A stretch of 64,000 bases of DNA from Mauremys mutica (lineage: Eukaryota; Chordata; Testudines; Geoemydidae): contig NC_059073.1 in assembly GCF_020497125.1 (NCBI RefSeq), positions 9,073,225-9,137,224 on the forward strand. The letters run 5' to 3'. A program made the position numbers and the translations under genes. The first letter of the stretch is position 1, and every line of letters begins with the position of its first letter. Under the pieces are notes generated by a model. That model was not told the origin of the DNA. It was given only the letters and a program-made list of their open reading frames with translations, and ran no database searches. Below are positions 51,833 to 63,095 of this stretch, one piece after another.

Positions 51833-52669
51833 CTGCCCCTTCACCACTCTTGCATTTATTGCCATTCTGTAAAGCAGTTAAGACTTATTCAGGTGAAGAA
51901 CATGCTCAGAGGCCCTCCCTGCCTTCACTGGACCATGCTCAGAGCCTCCAGCAAAGGGAAAATAGCTTGCACTGATCGGATACTATGATGTATGTTCTCA
52001 CTTGAGTTATCACCCTTATACCTCTGGGCCTAAAGACAGTGAATCTGCAGCCACACCAACCATTTCCAGCCATAGATTCTAAATCTCAGGTTTGTTTTGG
52101 ATGGCAAATGGGAGACTTAAGGGCTAATTACAGCAGGCCTTCTAATTTTCAGCTGGAGTCACAAAATCAATAGAAAACTCCTTGCTTCATTAAATAATCC
52201 CAGCTGCCAATAGCTGGAGTGGCTCCATCTGCAGGTGTACTACAAACCCGTTGATTTGCTTGGTGCCTTGGTGCAAAGCCTTTTGCAAGGAAGCCAGCCG
52301 CAGAGCTGCCTTTCCCTGCTCCGAAGTAAGAGAGATGGAAAGAGAGAGCAGGTTGGGCTTCTTTTTCAGCTGTGCTGTATTTGCGTGGGCTGGAGTCTGA
52401 ACCAGGTGTAGCTCTTGCCTTTATTTGGAAGGTGATTAAGCTGATAAGCCACCTGCTAAGGGCTGCTCGATATGCTGCCTAGACAGGGGAGAGGGGCAGT
52501 AAATTGCCTCAAATTGTCTTAAAATGCTAATGACTCCTATCGCCCCTTCCAGGCACCACTCTCAAAGTACCTTAGCAACACTAGGCCTTGCAACATTGCT
52601 GGGAGATGTTCAAATATGAGCAACCCCATTTTATAGATGGGAAAACTGAGGTCCATCCAACCAAATTCA
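51833..52669. other. unannotated; possible conserved non-coding stretch
   Basis: Repeat-poor. 52095-52480 contains TTAAGGGCTAATTACAGC, AGCTGGAGTCACAAAATCAA and AGGTGATTAAGCTGATAAGC, which are enhancer-like words but not proof. A small minus MIR scrap (CAACCCCATTTTATAGATGG) lies at 52621-52653. Confidence 0.3.
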
Positions 52670-52790
52670 TTACCAATGTAAATGCACTGATTTCAGTGGG
52701 GTTACAGCAGGGATAAATTTGACCCATCTGGATTAGGGCCCAGGTTTTAAAAGAAGTTGGGAGCATTAATACCTTTGAGGATTTGGATCT
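52670..52790. mobile_element. fold-back MITE relics
   Basis: ATGTAAATGCACTGATTTCA then TTGACCC is one decayed arm set. CCAGGTTTTAAAAGAAGTTGGG ... ACCTTTGAGGATTTGGATC is the second half of the type seen at 51778. Confidence 0.45.
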
Positions 52791-52817
52791 TGCTCAAGGA
52801 AATTATAGGGGCCTAAT

Positions 52818-53090
52818 TATTAACAATTAGTTATATTATGATAGTGCTTAGAGGTCCCAGCTGAAGGTCCTGGTGTGCTGTGTGCTGCACAGACACATAG
52901 TGAGAGACAGTCTCTGTGCCCAAGAGTTTTCGGTCTAAGACACTAGTGACTTCAGCAGAACTACTCTCAGTACGGAAAGCACATGAATACATCTTGGCAG
53001 GCCCAGGGTCTCAACAGACAAAGACTGGAAGGGGAAGAGACGGGCCCAGGGTCACACAGCTGGTCAGGGGCAGAGCTGGGATGAATCCAA
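52818..53090 (-). mobile_element. MIR-like SINE (minus), nearly complete
   Basis: From left to right: the tail (TATGATAGTGCTTAGAGGTC, GTGTGCTGCACAGACACATA, GAGAGACAGTCTCTGTGCCC) and the core (GGGCCCAGGGTCACACAGCT, GGTCAGGGGCAGAGCTGGGA). It shows in one copy that the tail and the MIR core belong to the same SINE. Confidence 0.8.
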
Positions 53091-53636
53091 ACATCTTTAG
53101 TTTCCAATCTAGGGCGCATGTGACACCTGGTAGCCCACGGTACCTTATTATAGTTAAATCCAGATACAGAATTAATCTGCAAATTAGCATGAATGTGGGA
53201 TTTTGCTCTGATAGCTGCAAACCAAGCCAACCATCTTCCGTTACCTGATTGGCCTTTGTGTCTCTTCTTCCCACGCCTCTCCACCACATCCATCACCCAG
53301 ACAAAGCAAGCTAAGCTGCACTGGGGATGCTCAGTGGCATTGTAAAGGGATGTGGCCCACTTGAAGTTGTCTTTTTAAGCTGAAAAATACGTGGAATGGA
53401 GTTTTCGGAGTGAGCAATGTGAGGGTCATTCTGGATTATGTTAAAAGGCCTTCGGAAGTTTTGCTTTATTGGTGATACTTAGAAGGGTCTTTGCTCAAAT
53501 CACCTCCCTTACTCCAGCCCCTTTCTTGCTGCACCCTGCTGTCCCTCCAGCTTCAGCTTCAGGTGTTGCTTTGTGGCTGCTGTTACTAGCAAATGCCCCT
53601 CAAAAAGACATGGGGAGGGGGTGCCCTACCATAAGG
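53091..53636. other. unannotated stretch
   Basis: Nothing recognised. Confidence 0.4.
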
Positions 53637-54589
53637 CAATAAAATTGACTACACGCTGAGGATCTGTTCTGCAAGCTGCCAAGTCCCACTGCAATAGAAT
53701 TCAGGAGGCACCAGGTCCAAAGGGCTGTTTTCACCAACAGCGGGTTTGGAACCAGGGACCTTTAGAGCCTCTATAGCTGGAGCTAAGGAGCACATGGTGG
53801 AGTGCCCAGCTGCAGAGAGTGTGTAGATTACCCAGGTCCTTTGCATAAAACTCCATTGTGAGGCAGGTGGAGGGAGATGATTGGCCAAATCCTATTAGGG
53901 GTGGGGCTAAAGGCCTATAAAGCTTGCTCCCGTTGTCTTACAGTCACTCTGGTCTGAGAGTTCAATCTAGGCAGAAGGCTGTGCTAATTGGAGGGCTGGG
54001 AGTTTGTGTTTCAGGAGATTTTGCTGATCTGCAGAGCCAGGGAAGTTTAAGGGCTGCAATTAGGACTTCTGTTTTTCCTTCTGCCCTTTGTGGGGAGACT
54101 TTATGAACCTGTTATGAAGCTGGCATTGAAATCCTTGTAACTTAATGACATGCTTCCTAAGGGAGTTTTAAAGGGCAAATCATGTATTTTTTTTCTTTAT
54201 TTAAAAAAAAATCAGCTGCTGAGTTTTCTGCTCTTTTCCTTCATCTTACTGATAAATGTGTCCTATGATTTGAATTTTAGTTATTATTTGTGCTGTGGTA
54301 CAAGAGCACAGGAACCTTTGTAGAAGTGGGGGGCTACTGGTGCTGGAAGGAGTCAGGGGGCCATGCCCCCATCTTTTTAACATGGGTGTAGTTTGGGATG
54401 GCAGGGGGCAGCATTGACCCACTGAACTACAACTCTCAAGTAGGTGGGGAGTGGTGCTGGCAGGGGCTGTGATTTGCAGTGGGAGGAGCGGGGGGAGCTA
54501 ATAATGGTGATAATCCCTCCCTGTTGCCCCAAACTGCTCAATTTAAAAAGTGGGCCCCCTGACATCCCCCAGTTCTGGTACTGTTGCTG
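53637..54589. other. unannotated; possible LTR-like promoter near 53880-53930
   Basis: A reversed CCAAT (ATTGG) at 53879, a GGGGTGGGGC box at 53899-53908 and CTATAAAG at 53915-53922 are arranged as in an LTR or Pol II promoter. No termini or coding sequence were found to support an element. Confidence 0.3.
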
Positions 54590-54725
54590 TGGTAGCATCT
54601 AGGAGCCCTACTCATGGACCAAAATCCCATTGTGCTAGGTTCTGTGCAGACCCAGAACAAAGAGGAAGCCCCTGTCCCTGAACAGCTTGCAATTGAAGTA
54701 TGGTACAAGAGAGGGCAGTTAGATA

Positions 54726-55159
54726 CAGGGCTGGCTCCAGAGCCCAGCGGGGCAAGCACCTGCCTGGGGCGGCCCTTTCCCGGGGGGGCGGCAGGCTGGG
54801 CCGGCGGACCTGCCGCAGCCATGCCTGCGGGAGGTCCACTGGAGCCCCGGGAGCAGCGGACCTGCCGCAGGCATGACTGCGGAGGGGACGCTTGGCCGGC
54901 GGCGCCAGGGGACCTCCCGCAGGCATGACTGCGGACGGTTCACTGGTCCCGCGGCTCGGCTGGACCTCCCGCAGGCATGCCTGCGGCAGCTCAACCGGAG
55001 CCGCCGGACCTGCGAACCGCCCGCAGCTGCGGGAGGTCCAGCCGAGCGACCAGCGGACCCTCTGCAGTCATGCCCGTGGGAGGTCCACTGCTCCCGCGGC
55101 TCGGGGGCGCCTCCCGGGCATGACTGCCTGGGGCGGCCAAAAACCTAGAGCCGCCCCTG
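54726..55159. mobile_element. hAT MITE with 8-bp duplication and internal minisatellite
   Basis: Termini CAGGGCTGGCTCCAGAGCCC and CTAGAGCCGCCCCTG are inverted partners flanked by perfect GTTAGATA copies (54718-54725 and 55160-55167). Most of the interior is the 52-bp GC-rich tandem repeat listed next. No transposase. Confidence 0.9.
54806..55125. repeat. 52-bp GC-rich minisatellite with palindromic core
   Basis: Units begin GGACCT(G/C)CCGCAGGCATG-like at 54806, 54858, 54910, 54962, 55006, 55055 and about 55107 (spacings 52, 52, 52, 44, 49, 52). The core CCGCAGGCATGCCTGCGG is a perfect 18-bp palindrome in the fourth unit and near-perfect in others. It is GC- and CpG-rich. Confidence 0.9.
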
Positions 55160-55480
55160 GTTAGATACATACAGAGAGGGCTGTACAAGAAAACAATACA
55201 CCAATATTTCCCAGCATGCTAGACTGAGGTCTCCACACCAGCAGCCTAAGTGTTGTCAGGTGTTTTGTAGGCATCATGGCAGAGGAGAGTCTGGAGGAGG
55301 ACAATGAGTTAGTTTTGCAGATGTATCTGAGCAGCTCCTGCCAAGTGTGAGGGGTGCATGGGAGACAGCATGAAGGGGCTTGTCTGAAAATGTAACCAGT
55401 GGCTGATGGAGGCTGGCACCACGGGCCAAGCGCAGGTGGCAGCTGGCATCTGAGCAATGACTGATCCACGATAGGTAGGA

Positions 55481-57628
55481 AGGGGATGCACAGCAGTCAT
55501 TGCAAGGCCGTTTGCTTTGTATCAGAGTGAGTCCCTTAGCTGTAGGAGGTGCTTATCTTGTTGTGGACCAGCCCTCACTAGAGGGTGATAGAGGTGCATG
55601 TGTTCCTAATATGGCTTATGCTATCAAAGGTACAAATGCAATACATTAAAATGGCAGGAAAACCCATTTTTCCTACAGTCTCTCCGCGGTAGCAATCTTG
55701 GAGGTTACGTGTAGCAGAGGTAGGTTCAAATATTTCACCTCTACATGGGATTTACTTCCCTGAAGATAATGGTGTCCCTTTAAGTGAACATCCTGCTCTT
55801 GAAAGTTCAGACAGTGTCCCCCTTTGTCCGCACTAGCACAGTACATGCAGTACACTGCTTTATTGTGAGCTTTTATGCTGGCAAACAGTAAAGATCAGAG
55901 CGGCCGCTGAGTCACCTCTTCAAACCTCCTGGGGAGGAAAGAGACTTTCCTGGAAACCCAGAAGAGCACTTTCCGGCAGTGGGGGGAGAGTGAAGGCCAC
56001 ACCACTCTCTAACATAGCCTCCTTTGTGCTGAGAGAGCTCGCAAAGTGCTCTGCAATCACTCACCAAAGAGGCGCCTTAATTAGGCAGGAATTCCTCCCT
56101 TGCTGTGGCCAGCTACAGAAGGGACTGGGGGAGGAAGATGGAGAAAAGTGGAGCAGGAGGAACTGAAAGGGACTAATTTCCAGCTTCTTAGCGCCCACTG
56201 CGTCCTGCTTTTAGACTTGTGCTGACTGGCATACGATCCACAGCAGCGCTCCCTCACTGGCACTGGGAGCCAGATTCCACCCTGGGTGTGCAGCAGAGGG
56301 AGACTGGCAGTATGCACTTGCCCTGCACCCAGGTGTTCACCCAAAGCAAGGGGAGGGGCAATTCAGTCGCCACCCTCTGCCATGAAACTGTGTGACCCCA
56401 GGACCTCTAGATGCCAGCTGTCAGAGGGCACAATGCTAATCAACAGCAGCAGGAAAAAACAAACCCCAGCGGGGTTATCCCATCAAGGGGGTGGACAGTG
56501 AACATCTGAAACTGTAGCTGGGGACGGGGTGCTGGTGGACCCCAGGTGTTCCTTCAGTCTGTGTGGACAAGCCACCAGCAGGCTTGAGCTTATGAGAGAG
56601 GATCTCAGTCAAACTGGTTCCAGATGGCCGGGAATAGGGCTTGGGGTGAGCTGTCCTGATAGGGGAATGCTCAGTGTAATCGTGTGCCTATTGCTAAGCT
56701 GCAGAGAGGATGAGGCCTGCAGAGGCTTGTGCTGCCAGAGGCCGGTGAATTCAGGGAGTTGACCCACATCCAGCACAGACAAGACTCCCTCACGCTAAGA
56801 GCAAGTTGTAGCAAGCTGCCCCACAACCCTGGGTACCCTGGTGGAGTATTCAGCCACGGGCGGCTCACCCCAGCATGGGTTGTGATCCTCTGGTGGTGAA
56901 GAGCTGTGCCAGTGGGAAGAAGGCACGTCTGTGGTTTCCCTACTGATCACTGGCTGCTATTCCAGCCGTACAGACTACTGGCAGCTGGATAAAGACTGCT
57001 CTGAGTTATGCCAGAGGACTGACCTGGCACACAGGTGGGCCAGGATCAGGGGGCATAAAGTAATGTTTGCAACCTGCTGAGTGCTCCTTGGTACCTGTTG
57101 AGAATTGGAGCCTCTATTTCTGTGTACAGGAACCCCGTGTTTTTGCTTATCAAAACAAAGGGGCAAAAGGAAAACTAACCGGATGGGAGTTAGCAAAGGG
57201 AAAGTTAGTCCTAACACGGGGGTGGAAGAATTCCTCCCCCCCCACCACCACCCCAGTGAGATCTATTAGAGACTCAGATTCTCCCAAGGGAAATGCTAGA
57301 ACCCCCAGGCTAATGTTTCAAGCATTGTATGCTGGGTAATGATATGTGAGGGTTCCATTCTTGTAAAATTAAACTGACTCTGTATTAAAGGAATCATTTA
57401 CAGAGTTGAGCTATCCAGCCATGTGCACACAGACTGACTTCCTGGTGCCTCCTCCAAACCCTTCCTGCAGCCCAAGTTCCTCCCTCCAAGTTCACGCAGG
57501 TTGCCCCAATGGACTGAAGACATCTAAACTACCCCTGATTCAAGCACAGATTTTCTAAAGTGCTGGGTCCAATTCTGAATTGCCTGGGCAATAGACTAAA
57601 TGATCTAACAGGTTGCTGTCTTCTGTCA
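55481..57628. other. unannotated, mostly unique-looking
   Basis: No gene or confident repeat over about 2.1 kb, the longest apparently repeat-free stretch in the window. Small frames only. Confidence 0.4.
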
Positions 57629-57765
57629 CAGGGCTTCTTGACCTTTTCCTTATCAAGACCCCCTTCCCATCTGGACAAGAGGACCCTTCCCATTTAGCTA
57701 GCTAGAAAAGAAAGAGAAGTCATGGCCCCTTGAAACCAGTTCAAAGCTCCTGTGTTGAGAACCCA
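57629..57765. mobile_element. hAT-like MITE fragment
   Basis: CAGGGCTTCTTGACCTTTTC, TTATCAAGACCCCCTTC and the right end TGTGTTGAGAACCCAC resemble the CAGGGGTTCTCAAACTT-type hAT termini. Degraded, with no duplication found. Confidence 0.4.
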
Positions 57766-57828
57766 CATTCTATAACCAATACTCAACACAGATATAATGG
57801 TGAACTGCCACAACTAACCTTTCTATGG

Positions 57829-57895
57829 CATATGTTATACAGGGGGTCAAGCTGCATGATCTAGTTGTCCCTTCTGACCTAAAAAATCTTTGGAT
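57829..57895 (+). mobile_element. CR1 LINE 3' terminal scrap
   Basis: GGCATATGTTATACAGGGGG, TCAAGCTGCATGATCTAGTT and CCCTTCTGACCT. Confidence 0.7.
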
Positions 57896-58550
57896 AGATG
57901 AAACTGGCTTTGCCAATAAGCGTGGGGAACTCACAGCTCCCACCATAAGTGTCCAAGTGGCAATCAAGGTTTGACAACCATTTCACGCGAGCAGGAACAT
58001 TCCTGAAGTAGAGTAAAACAGTGCAAAGCACTATGGGTAAACAAACACGCAAATTGCCTTCCAGTGCTGGCAGTATTTTAGGAAGGATCAGCACACGGTG
58101 GTTTTGGACACGCGTGTGTTAGGGAATGGAGAGGCATCTCGGGAAGGGCCAGGAGTGACAGGTTGGAGTGAGACAGAAGGAAAGTCACCTTGGTGCTGGC
58201 AGCTTGGAACAACGAGTAAATATTTCCCAGCTTGCATCTGAAAACGGGCATTATCGCTGCTGCTGTGAGCCTAACCTGCCTTTTTTTAGACAGCCTCTTC
58301 ATTCAGAGTATTGGAGTACTTTCAAAATCTACATTTTTTTTCAAAAAAAAAAACCAACCCCTGACTTTCCTTTGATGGTGCCTCAAACAAAAAGCGAGTC
58401 AAGAATGAGGAAAAAATTGCATCTAAATTCAGCATTAGTCAAAGCTTTAAAAACAATTAAGCTGCAGGAAGAGAGATGCCACACTCCACAACGGCCCATT
58501 GGATAGACAGCAGATGTGCTTAGACCACTACCTAGCATGCTGCCCAATAT
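57896..58550. other. unannotated stretch
   Basis: No gene recognised. Two A-rich/T-rich runs are near 58333-58353. Confidence 0.4.
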
Positions 58551-58713
58551 TCATAGAATATCAGGGTTGGAAGGGACCTCAGGAAGTCATCTAGTTCCAC
58601 CCCCTGCTCAAAGCAGGACCAACACCAACTAAATCATCCCAGCCAGGGCTTTGTCAAGCCTGACCTTAAAAACCTCTAAGGAAGAGATTCCACCACCTCC
58701 CTAGGGAACCCAT
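58551..58713 (-). mobile_element. CR1 LINE 3' end (minus)
   Basis: TCATAGAATATCAGGGTTGG, GGGCTTTGTCAAGCCTGACC and GATTCCACCACCTCCCTAGG are the complement of the C-terminal codons and 3' UTR, the same subfamily as 10801-11975 (about 90% by eye). Confidence 0.9.
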
Positions 58714-58739
58714 ATCGACTCACTGTTTCCTTGTGATCC

Positions 58740-58905
58740 CCATCAGTCTGTCTGTATCCAACTGTTCTCTTGTGCCTTATGCTTAGACTGGAAGCTCTTT
58801 GGAGAAGGGTCATTTATTTGTTCTGTGTTTGTACAGCACTTAGCACCGTGAGGTCCTGGTCTGTGACTAGGGCTTCTGTGGCTACACAATATAAATGATA
58901 ACAAT
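58740..58905 (+). mobile_element. MIR-like SINE, 3' half
   Basis: AGACTGGAAGCTCTTTGGAG, TTTGTACAGCACTTAGCACC and GTGGCTACACAATATAAATG are tail blocks in order. Confidence 0.7.
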
Positions 58906-59370
58906 GACTGGAGCCTTCAGTTGCAAAAAGCAGAGGAAAATACAGCAGGAGACCCTCATCTGTCTGTCACCAGGACAAATCCTTTCTCAGAGTCTTGGGG
59001 CATAGATGGAAGATGATTGTTTCAATGAGAAGCTTGGGGGAAAGCCAATAGGTGTTGAGGAATAGCTGGGTCAGATAAAGGAGTTGGTTACAAAAAGTTA
59101 GTAATAGAAAATTACCTTTGTGTCTGGAAGTAAAGCCTAGACCAGAAAGGACAGGTGAACTGAAGGTGGGATGGGTTGAGATCATGGAGGTACGTTAGAG
59201 AAAGGAAGGAGTGTGTCACATAAAGGAGTTATATAAAAATAGACACATGCAGCCAGGAATGAAACTGCAAATATCTATACAGCAGTGTGCAGAACTTCAA
59301 GGCAAAAACATGGGAGCTAGAATGCCTGGCAATGGAAGAGGATTGTGACATCATAGGAATTCCTGAAACT
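58906..59370. other. unannotated stretch
   Basis: Nothing recognised. Confidence 0.4.
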
Positions 59371-59463
59371 TAGGTGCTGGAACTAGGGGTGGTTGAAGTG
59401 GTTTCCATTATATACAAGGTTTGCAGTTTGGTTCAGTGGCTCTCTGCTGATGCTAGTCCCCAT
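59371..59463 (+). mobile_element. MITE fragment (AGGTGCTGGAAC family)
   Basis: TAGGTGCTGGAACTAGGGGT, GAAGTGGTTTCCATTATATA and CAGTTTGGTTCAGTGGCTCTC; same family as 26040-26151. Confidence 0.65.
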
Positions 59464-60466
59464 ATGAGGTGTGTGTGTGGAGGTTACTCCAGTCTCAGGG
59501 CTTCAGAACCTCCCCCATAAAGCTGCCACAGATGAGAGAGGAGTCCCCTGAGCTACTCAAGCACACACCAAAAGTTTACCTTGTGGAGAGTATTGGGTTG
59601 GGTTTTTCCCACGCCCCTTCCACCAGCTTGCACCTGCTTGATTCCAGGGGTGCAATCCATGCCATGATGAGCACCATCCTTCCCCCAGGCCAACACCCAG
59701 CTTGGGCCTCCATGGCACTGCTTGGTGTCTGTGGCTGATTGCAAGCCTGGGAGAAAACTCTCCACGGATTGCACATGGCATCCCGAATGTCTCTCCAAAG
59801 GAGGGGCGAAGCGGCTCTACTCATCAGGAGCTGAGCCGTGCAGCCCCATGGTCACATGCCTCCAGCTTGATGGGTTCTGCAGATGTGCCAGGACCAAGAG
59901 TCAGCCTGGAACTGGTCTAGCATAGCCTGAGATTTGGCCCTGCACAGACAAAATAGAAGGCACATCCCGGGACCTGGCATGAAGTCGCACAGATGGTACT
60001 ATTAAGGAGTGTGGATATGCTGTGCCTTTCAGTACGGTCCCCTGGCATTGCATACGCATTCTGTCATCTGCCATATGCTGGCCATTAGCCAGGGAGAGGA
60101 GGAGTTTGTGTTTGCTCAGCACAACCGGCGGAGATAAGATTATGCAGCTCTCTGTCGGGACTGCTGGGCACGGAGGACTGAATAGCCTGCAGGACTGGCA
60201 CTAGACAGTGGATTTTTACATCCAGGTGACCAGTTTGACAGTGGCCCCGGGCCCGTGGCGTCCTGGATTGTTCACTATCCAGTGGCTGTTTGGTGGCCGG
60301 CGTGGATGGAGTCGGCGCCCTCAGTCCATTTGCTAACTGACTGGAACGCGCACCACAAACTCACCGCCCCAAGTGACACCTTTGCCAGCAATGGAACTGT
60401 CAAGGCCTGAGTGGTTCCTGGGGAATGGGCCTCTATCACTATCAGAAGAAGAAAGATGCTGCTATA
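59464..60466. other. unannotated stretch
   Basis: No gene or confident repeat. Overlapping frames of 65-90 codons on both strands are compositional. Confidence 0.4.
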
Positions 60467-60725
60467 TGCTTAAGGCCATTGACTAAGATTTAGGAGACCT
60501 CCATTCAGTTCCTAGCTCTGCCACAGACTTTCTGTGTGACTTTGGGCTAGTTCCTTGGTCTGTGTCTGCCTCTGTTTCCCCCCATACGGTGCTTCTGCTC
60601 CTCAACTTGCTGTCTGTCTTGTTTGTTTCAATTGGAAGCTCTTTGTTGTAGAGACTGTCTCTCACTGTGTGTATGTACAGCACCTAGCGCAATGAGCCCC
60701 CAGGCCCTACTATAATGCACATATT
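60467..60725 (+). mobile_element. MIR-like SINE, nearly complete
   Basis: Head (TTAAGGCCATTGACTAAGAT, TTAGGAGACCTCCATTCAGT), core (TCTGTGTGACTTTGGGCTAG, CCTCTGTTTCCCCCCATACG) and tail (GAAGCTCTTTGTTGTAGAGA, TACAGCACCTAGCGCAATGA). Reference copy for the family in this window. Confidence 0.85.
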
Positions 60726-60827
60726 AAATCCCACTACTAGTAACTGCCTCCCCCTGAATTACAGCAGGTCCGTCCAGTTCAGGATGGGGCCCTGTGGGGA
60801 AGGATGCTTTGCTCCTGCCCATACTGC

Positions 60828-61575
60828 ATAGAATCATAGGGTTAGAAGGGACCGCTAGGGTCAGCTAGTCTAACCCCTGCCAAGACGCAGGATTTGTTGT
60901 GTCTAAACCATCCCAGGCAGACGGCTCTCCAGCCTCCTTTTGAAAACCTCCCTAGGCGTCTGTTCCACTTTCCTACTGGTCTTACGGTAGGAAGTTTTTC
61001 TTGAGATTTAATCTAAATCTGCTCTGCTATAGTTTAAACCCAGGGCCTCTTGTCCTGCCCTCCGTGGCGAGAAAGGACAATTTTTCTTCATCGTTTTTAT
61101 GGCAGCCTTTCAAGTGTTTGAAGACCACTATCATTTCCCCTGCAATCTCCTCTCTTCCAAACTAAACATGCCCAGTTCCTTCAGCCTTTGTTCATCTGGT
61201 TGTGTTCCACCCCTTTGATCATCTTTGTGTCTTGCCTCTGGATACTTTCCAGTTTCTCTGAATTCTTTCTATACATTGGTGACCAAAACTGACACAGTTC
61301 TCCAGCTGAGGCCTAACCAGCGCCGAGTAGAATGTTACTGTCACCTCCTGTGACGTGATGCTGTGCCTCTGATAATGCAACCTAAAACTGCATTTGCTTT
61401 TTTTTTTTCCCAGCAGCATCTCATTGCTGACTCAAACGTTGCGGTTGTGATCCACCACAACTCCCAGATCCTTGTCAGCGGTGCTGCTGCCAAGCCAGTT
61501 ATCCCCCATTCTTTATTTGGGCATTTGGTTTTGTTTCCCTAAGTGCTAATTGAATTTCATTTTGTTCTTTATAGC
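60828..61575 (-). mobile_element. CR1 LINE, 3' part (minus), old
   Basis: GAATCATAGGGTTAGAAGGG at the 3' end, then the complement of C-terminal and RT coding sequence. The minus-strand frame at 61219-61419 codes TFYSALVRPQLENCVSFGHQ, the CR1 LVRPHLEYC block. CTCCCAGATCCTTGTCAGC at about 61462-61480 corresponds to the LGVxVD region. Many lesions. Confidence 0.85.
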
Positions 61576-62794
61576 ATCTGTGGCATGGCTCGAGGTTTTC
61601 AGTCTTGAGGGCAGTCAACCCAGCCCGTCACCTGCACCAGAGACAGGCCTGAGTGGCCAAGTTCAGGTGCAGAATCTGACCCCGTGTTGCACTCCCCAGA
61701 GTTAGCAGGAGGCGTATGGCGCTCCAGTCCCGGCCAATCTCTAACCAGCTCTATGTTCACCTTGAACAACAAAACCAACACCTGTGATGTGCCCAAAAAG
61801 ATTTCGGATCCATGTATAAATACAGCAACAAGCCCACAGGTAGGGATCCCGCTTCTGTTCCATGCTGTGTCACTGATAGCGAGGGCAGAATCCATGTCCT
61901 CCTTCCCTGAGAGTACAGTCCCTCACCTCTTTGTCCTAAAAAAGAATGCCTCACTCTTAGCAGTGTGGGGCCTATGACACTTGTATAAGCAGTTCTACCT
62001 CTCTCCAGTAGATGGCGGTAATGCACATACACATTTGCCAGCATATTACGATATATAAGAGCAGATGAATAGCAAAAATCCTCCTTGTCATTGTCTGTTG
62101 CAGAAGTATCAAAGAACTGGACACTGGCTGAAGTAGGTCAGAGGGGAACTAAAAATTATAAAGTTGGCTCTACCAGTGGGAAAGATTTTGTTGGGTTTGA
62201 TACTTTGAGGGGGTTGGATCTGGTTTCTAAATAGTCCAAATTCAGCGCTTTGATTCCACAGGGACAGATGCTGTAGAAAAACCTGCAATAGCTCTTCTGG
62301 CTAGCATACATATGAAGCGTAAGAGGGTCATTGGTTCCGCATTAGTTTCAAGCTTACTCTTGCTGCCTGGTCCACTGGAATTGTATGGATTTGGTGAAGA
62401 TGGGAAGTGTTATTTTCAAGACCCCATGGACTTCTGCACTGAAAAGCACAGGCGTTCATCATGAAAAACAGAAAGGCACTTGTGATTGCAAAAGTGCATG
62501 CCCGTGGGCAACCGGGATAATTCAGGGAACCTGTGGTCTTTGTTCAGATAAAATAGTAGCCAGGCTTTGCCATTTAGATAGCTACTCTTAACTCTAGAAG
62601 ATCTTGGAGGGGCTGCAATGGGTGAAGCCAATGAACTGCTTGTAACAGTAACTAATTCAGAAATATGAGCTCCTGCGTTAAAGGCTTAAGGGAAGTTACT
62701 AACTAATCTATAAGTAAATCCCAGTGAATTGCTTTGTGATGGAGCGCCAGCAAGGCAAATGCCATCAAGTGTTATGCACTGCAGAAAGAAAACC
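61576..62794. other. unannotated stretch
   Basis: No gene or confident repeat recognised. Confidence 0.4.
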
Positions 62795-62911
62795 AAGCTG
62801 TTTGGCAGCCCTCTCAGCCCAGACTGCACTGATAGCTGCTTGCACGAGCTGGGCAGGGGTAGTGCTCTGATGGGAGACCTGCTGGTGTACCGGAGAGTGG
62901 TGCTGTGATAT
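62795..62911 (+). pseudogene. 5S-rRNA-derived sequence (5S pseudogene or SINE3-type head)
   Basis: The right part (62847-62908) follows the 3' half of vertebrate 5S rRNA: AGCTGGGCAGGGG, TAGTGCTCTGATGGGAGACC and TACCGGAGAGTGGTGCTGT. The internal control region is damaged by a deletion of about 9 bases. The left part is weakly similar. No Deu-type or LINE tail was recognised, so a 5S pseudogene and a 5S-derived SINE remain open. Confidence 0.6.
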
Positions 62912-62995
62912 GAGATCTAGGGAAATCCTCCACTAGCTAATGGAGCTGGGTATCTGCACACACCATCCTGAGCATTGATGTATCACAGTATGTAA

Positions 62996-63095
62996 AGGCT
63001 CAGGCCAGAAGGGATCATTATGATCCTCTAATCTGACCTCCTGTGGGCTTGAGAATATCAGCCAGTGGCCCTGCATGAAGCCCATAAGATCCAAC
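62996..63095 (-). mobile_element. CR1 LINE 3' end scrap (minus)
   Basis: AAGGCTCAGGCCAGAAGGGA, TCATTATGATCCTCTAATCT and GACCTCCTGTG are the complement of the CR1 terminal signature; same type as 42684. Confidence 0.75.

Larger units (their letters stand above)
54590..55480 (-). mobile_element. dispersed repeat (SINE-tail type) split by a hAT MITE
   Basis: The left part (54590-54725: TAGCATCTAGGAGCCCTACT, CATTGTGCTAGGTTCTGTGC, GTCCCTGAACAGCTTGCAAT) continues after the hAT element with GAGGGCTGTACAAGAAAACA, GTAGGCATCATGGCAGAGGA and GGAGCTCCTGCCAAGTGTGA-like sequence. I know this longer block as a common amniote interspersed repeat, but cannot name it. Confidence 0.5.
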
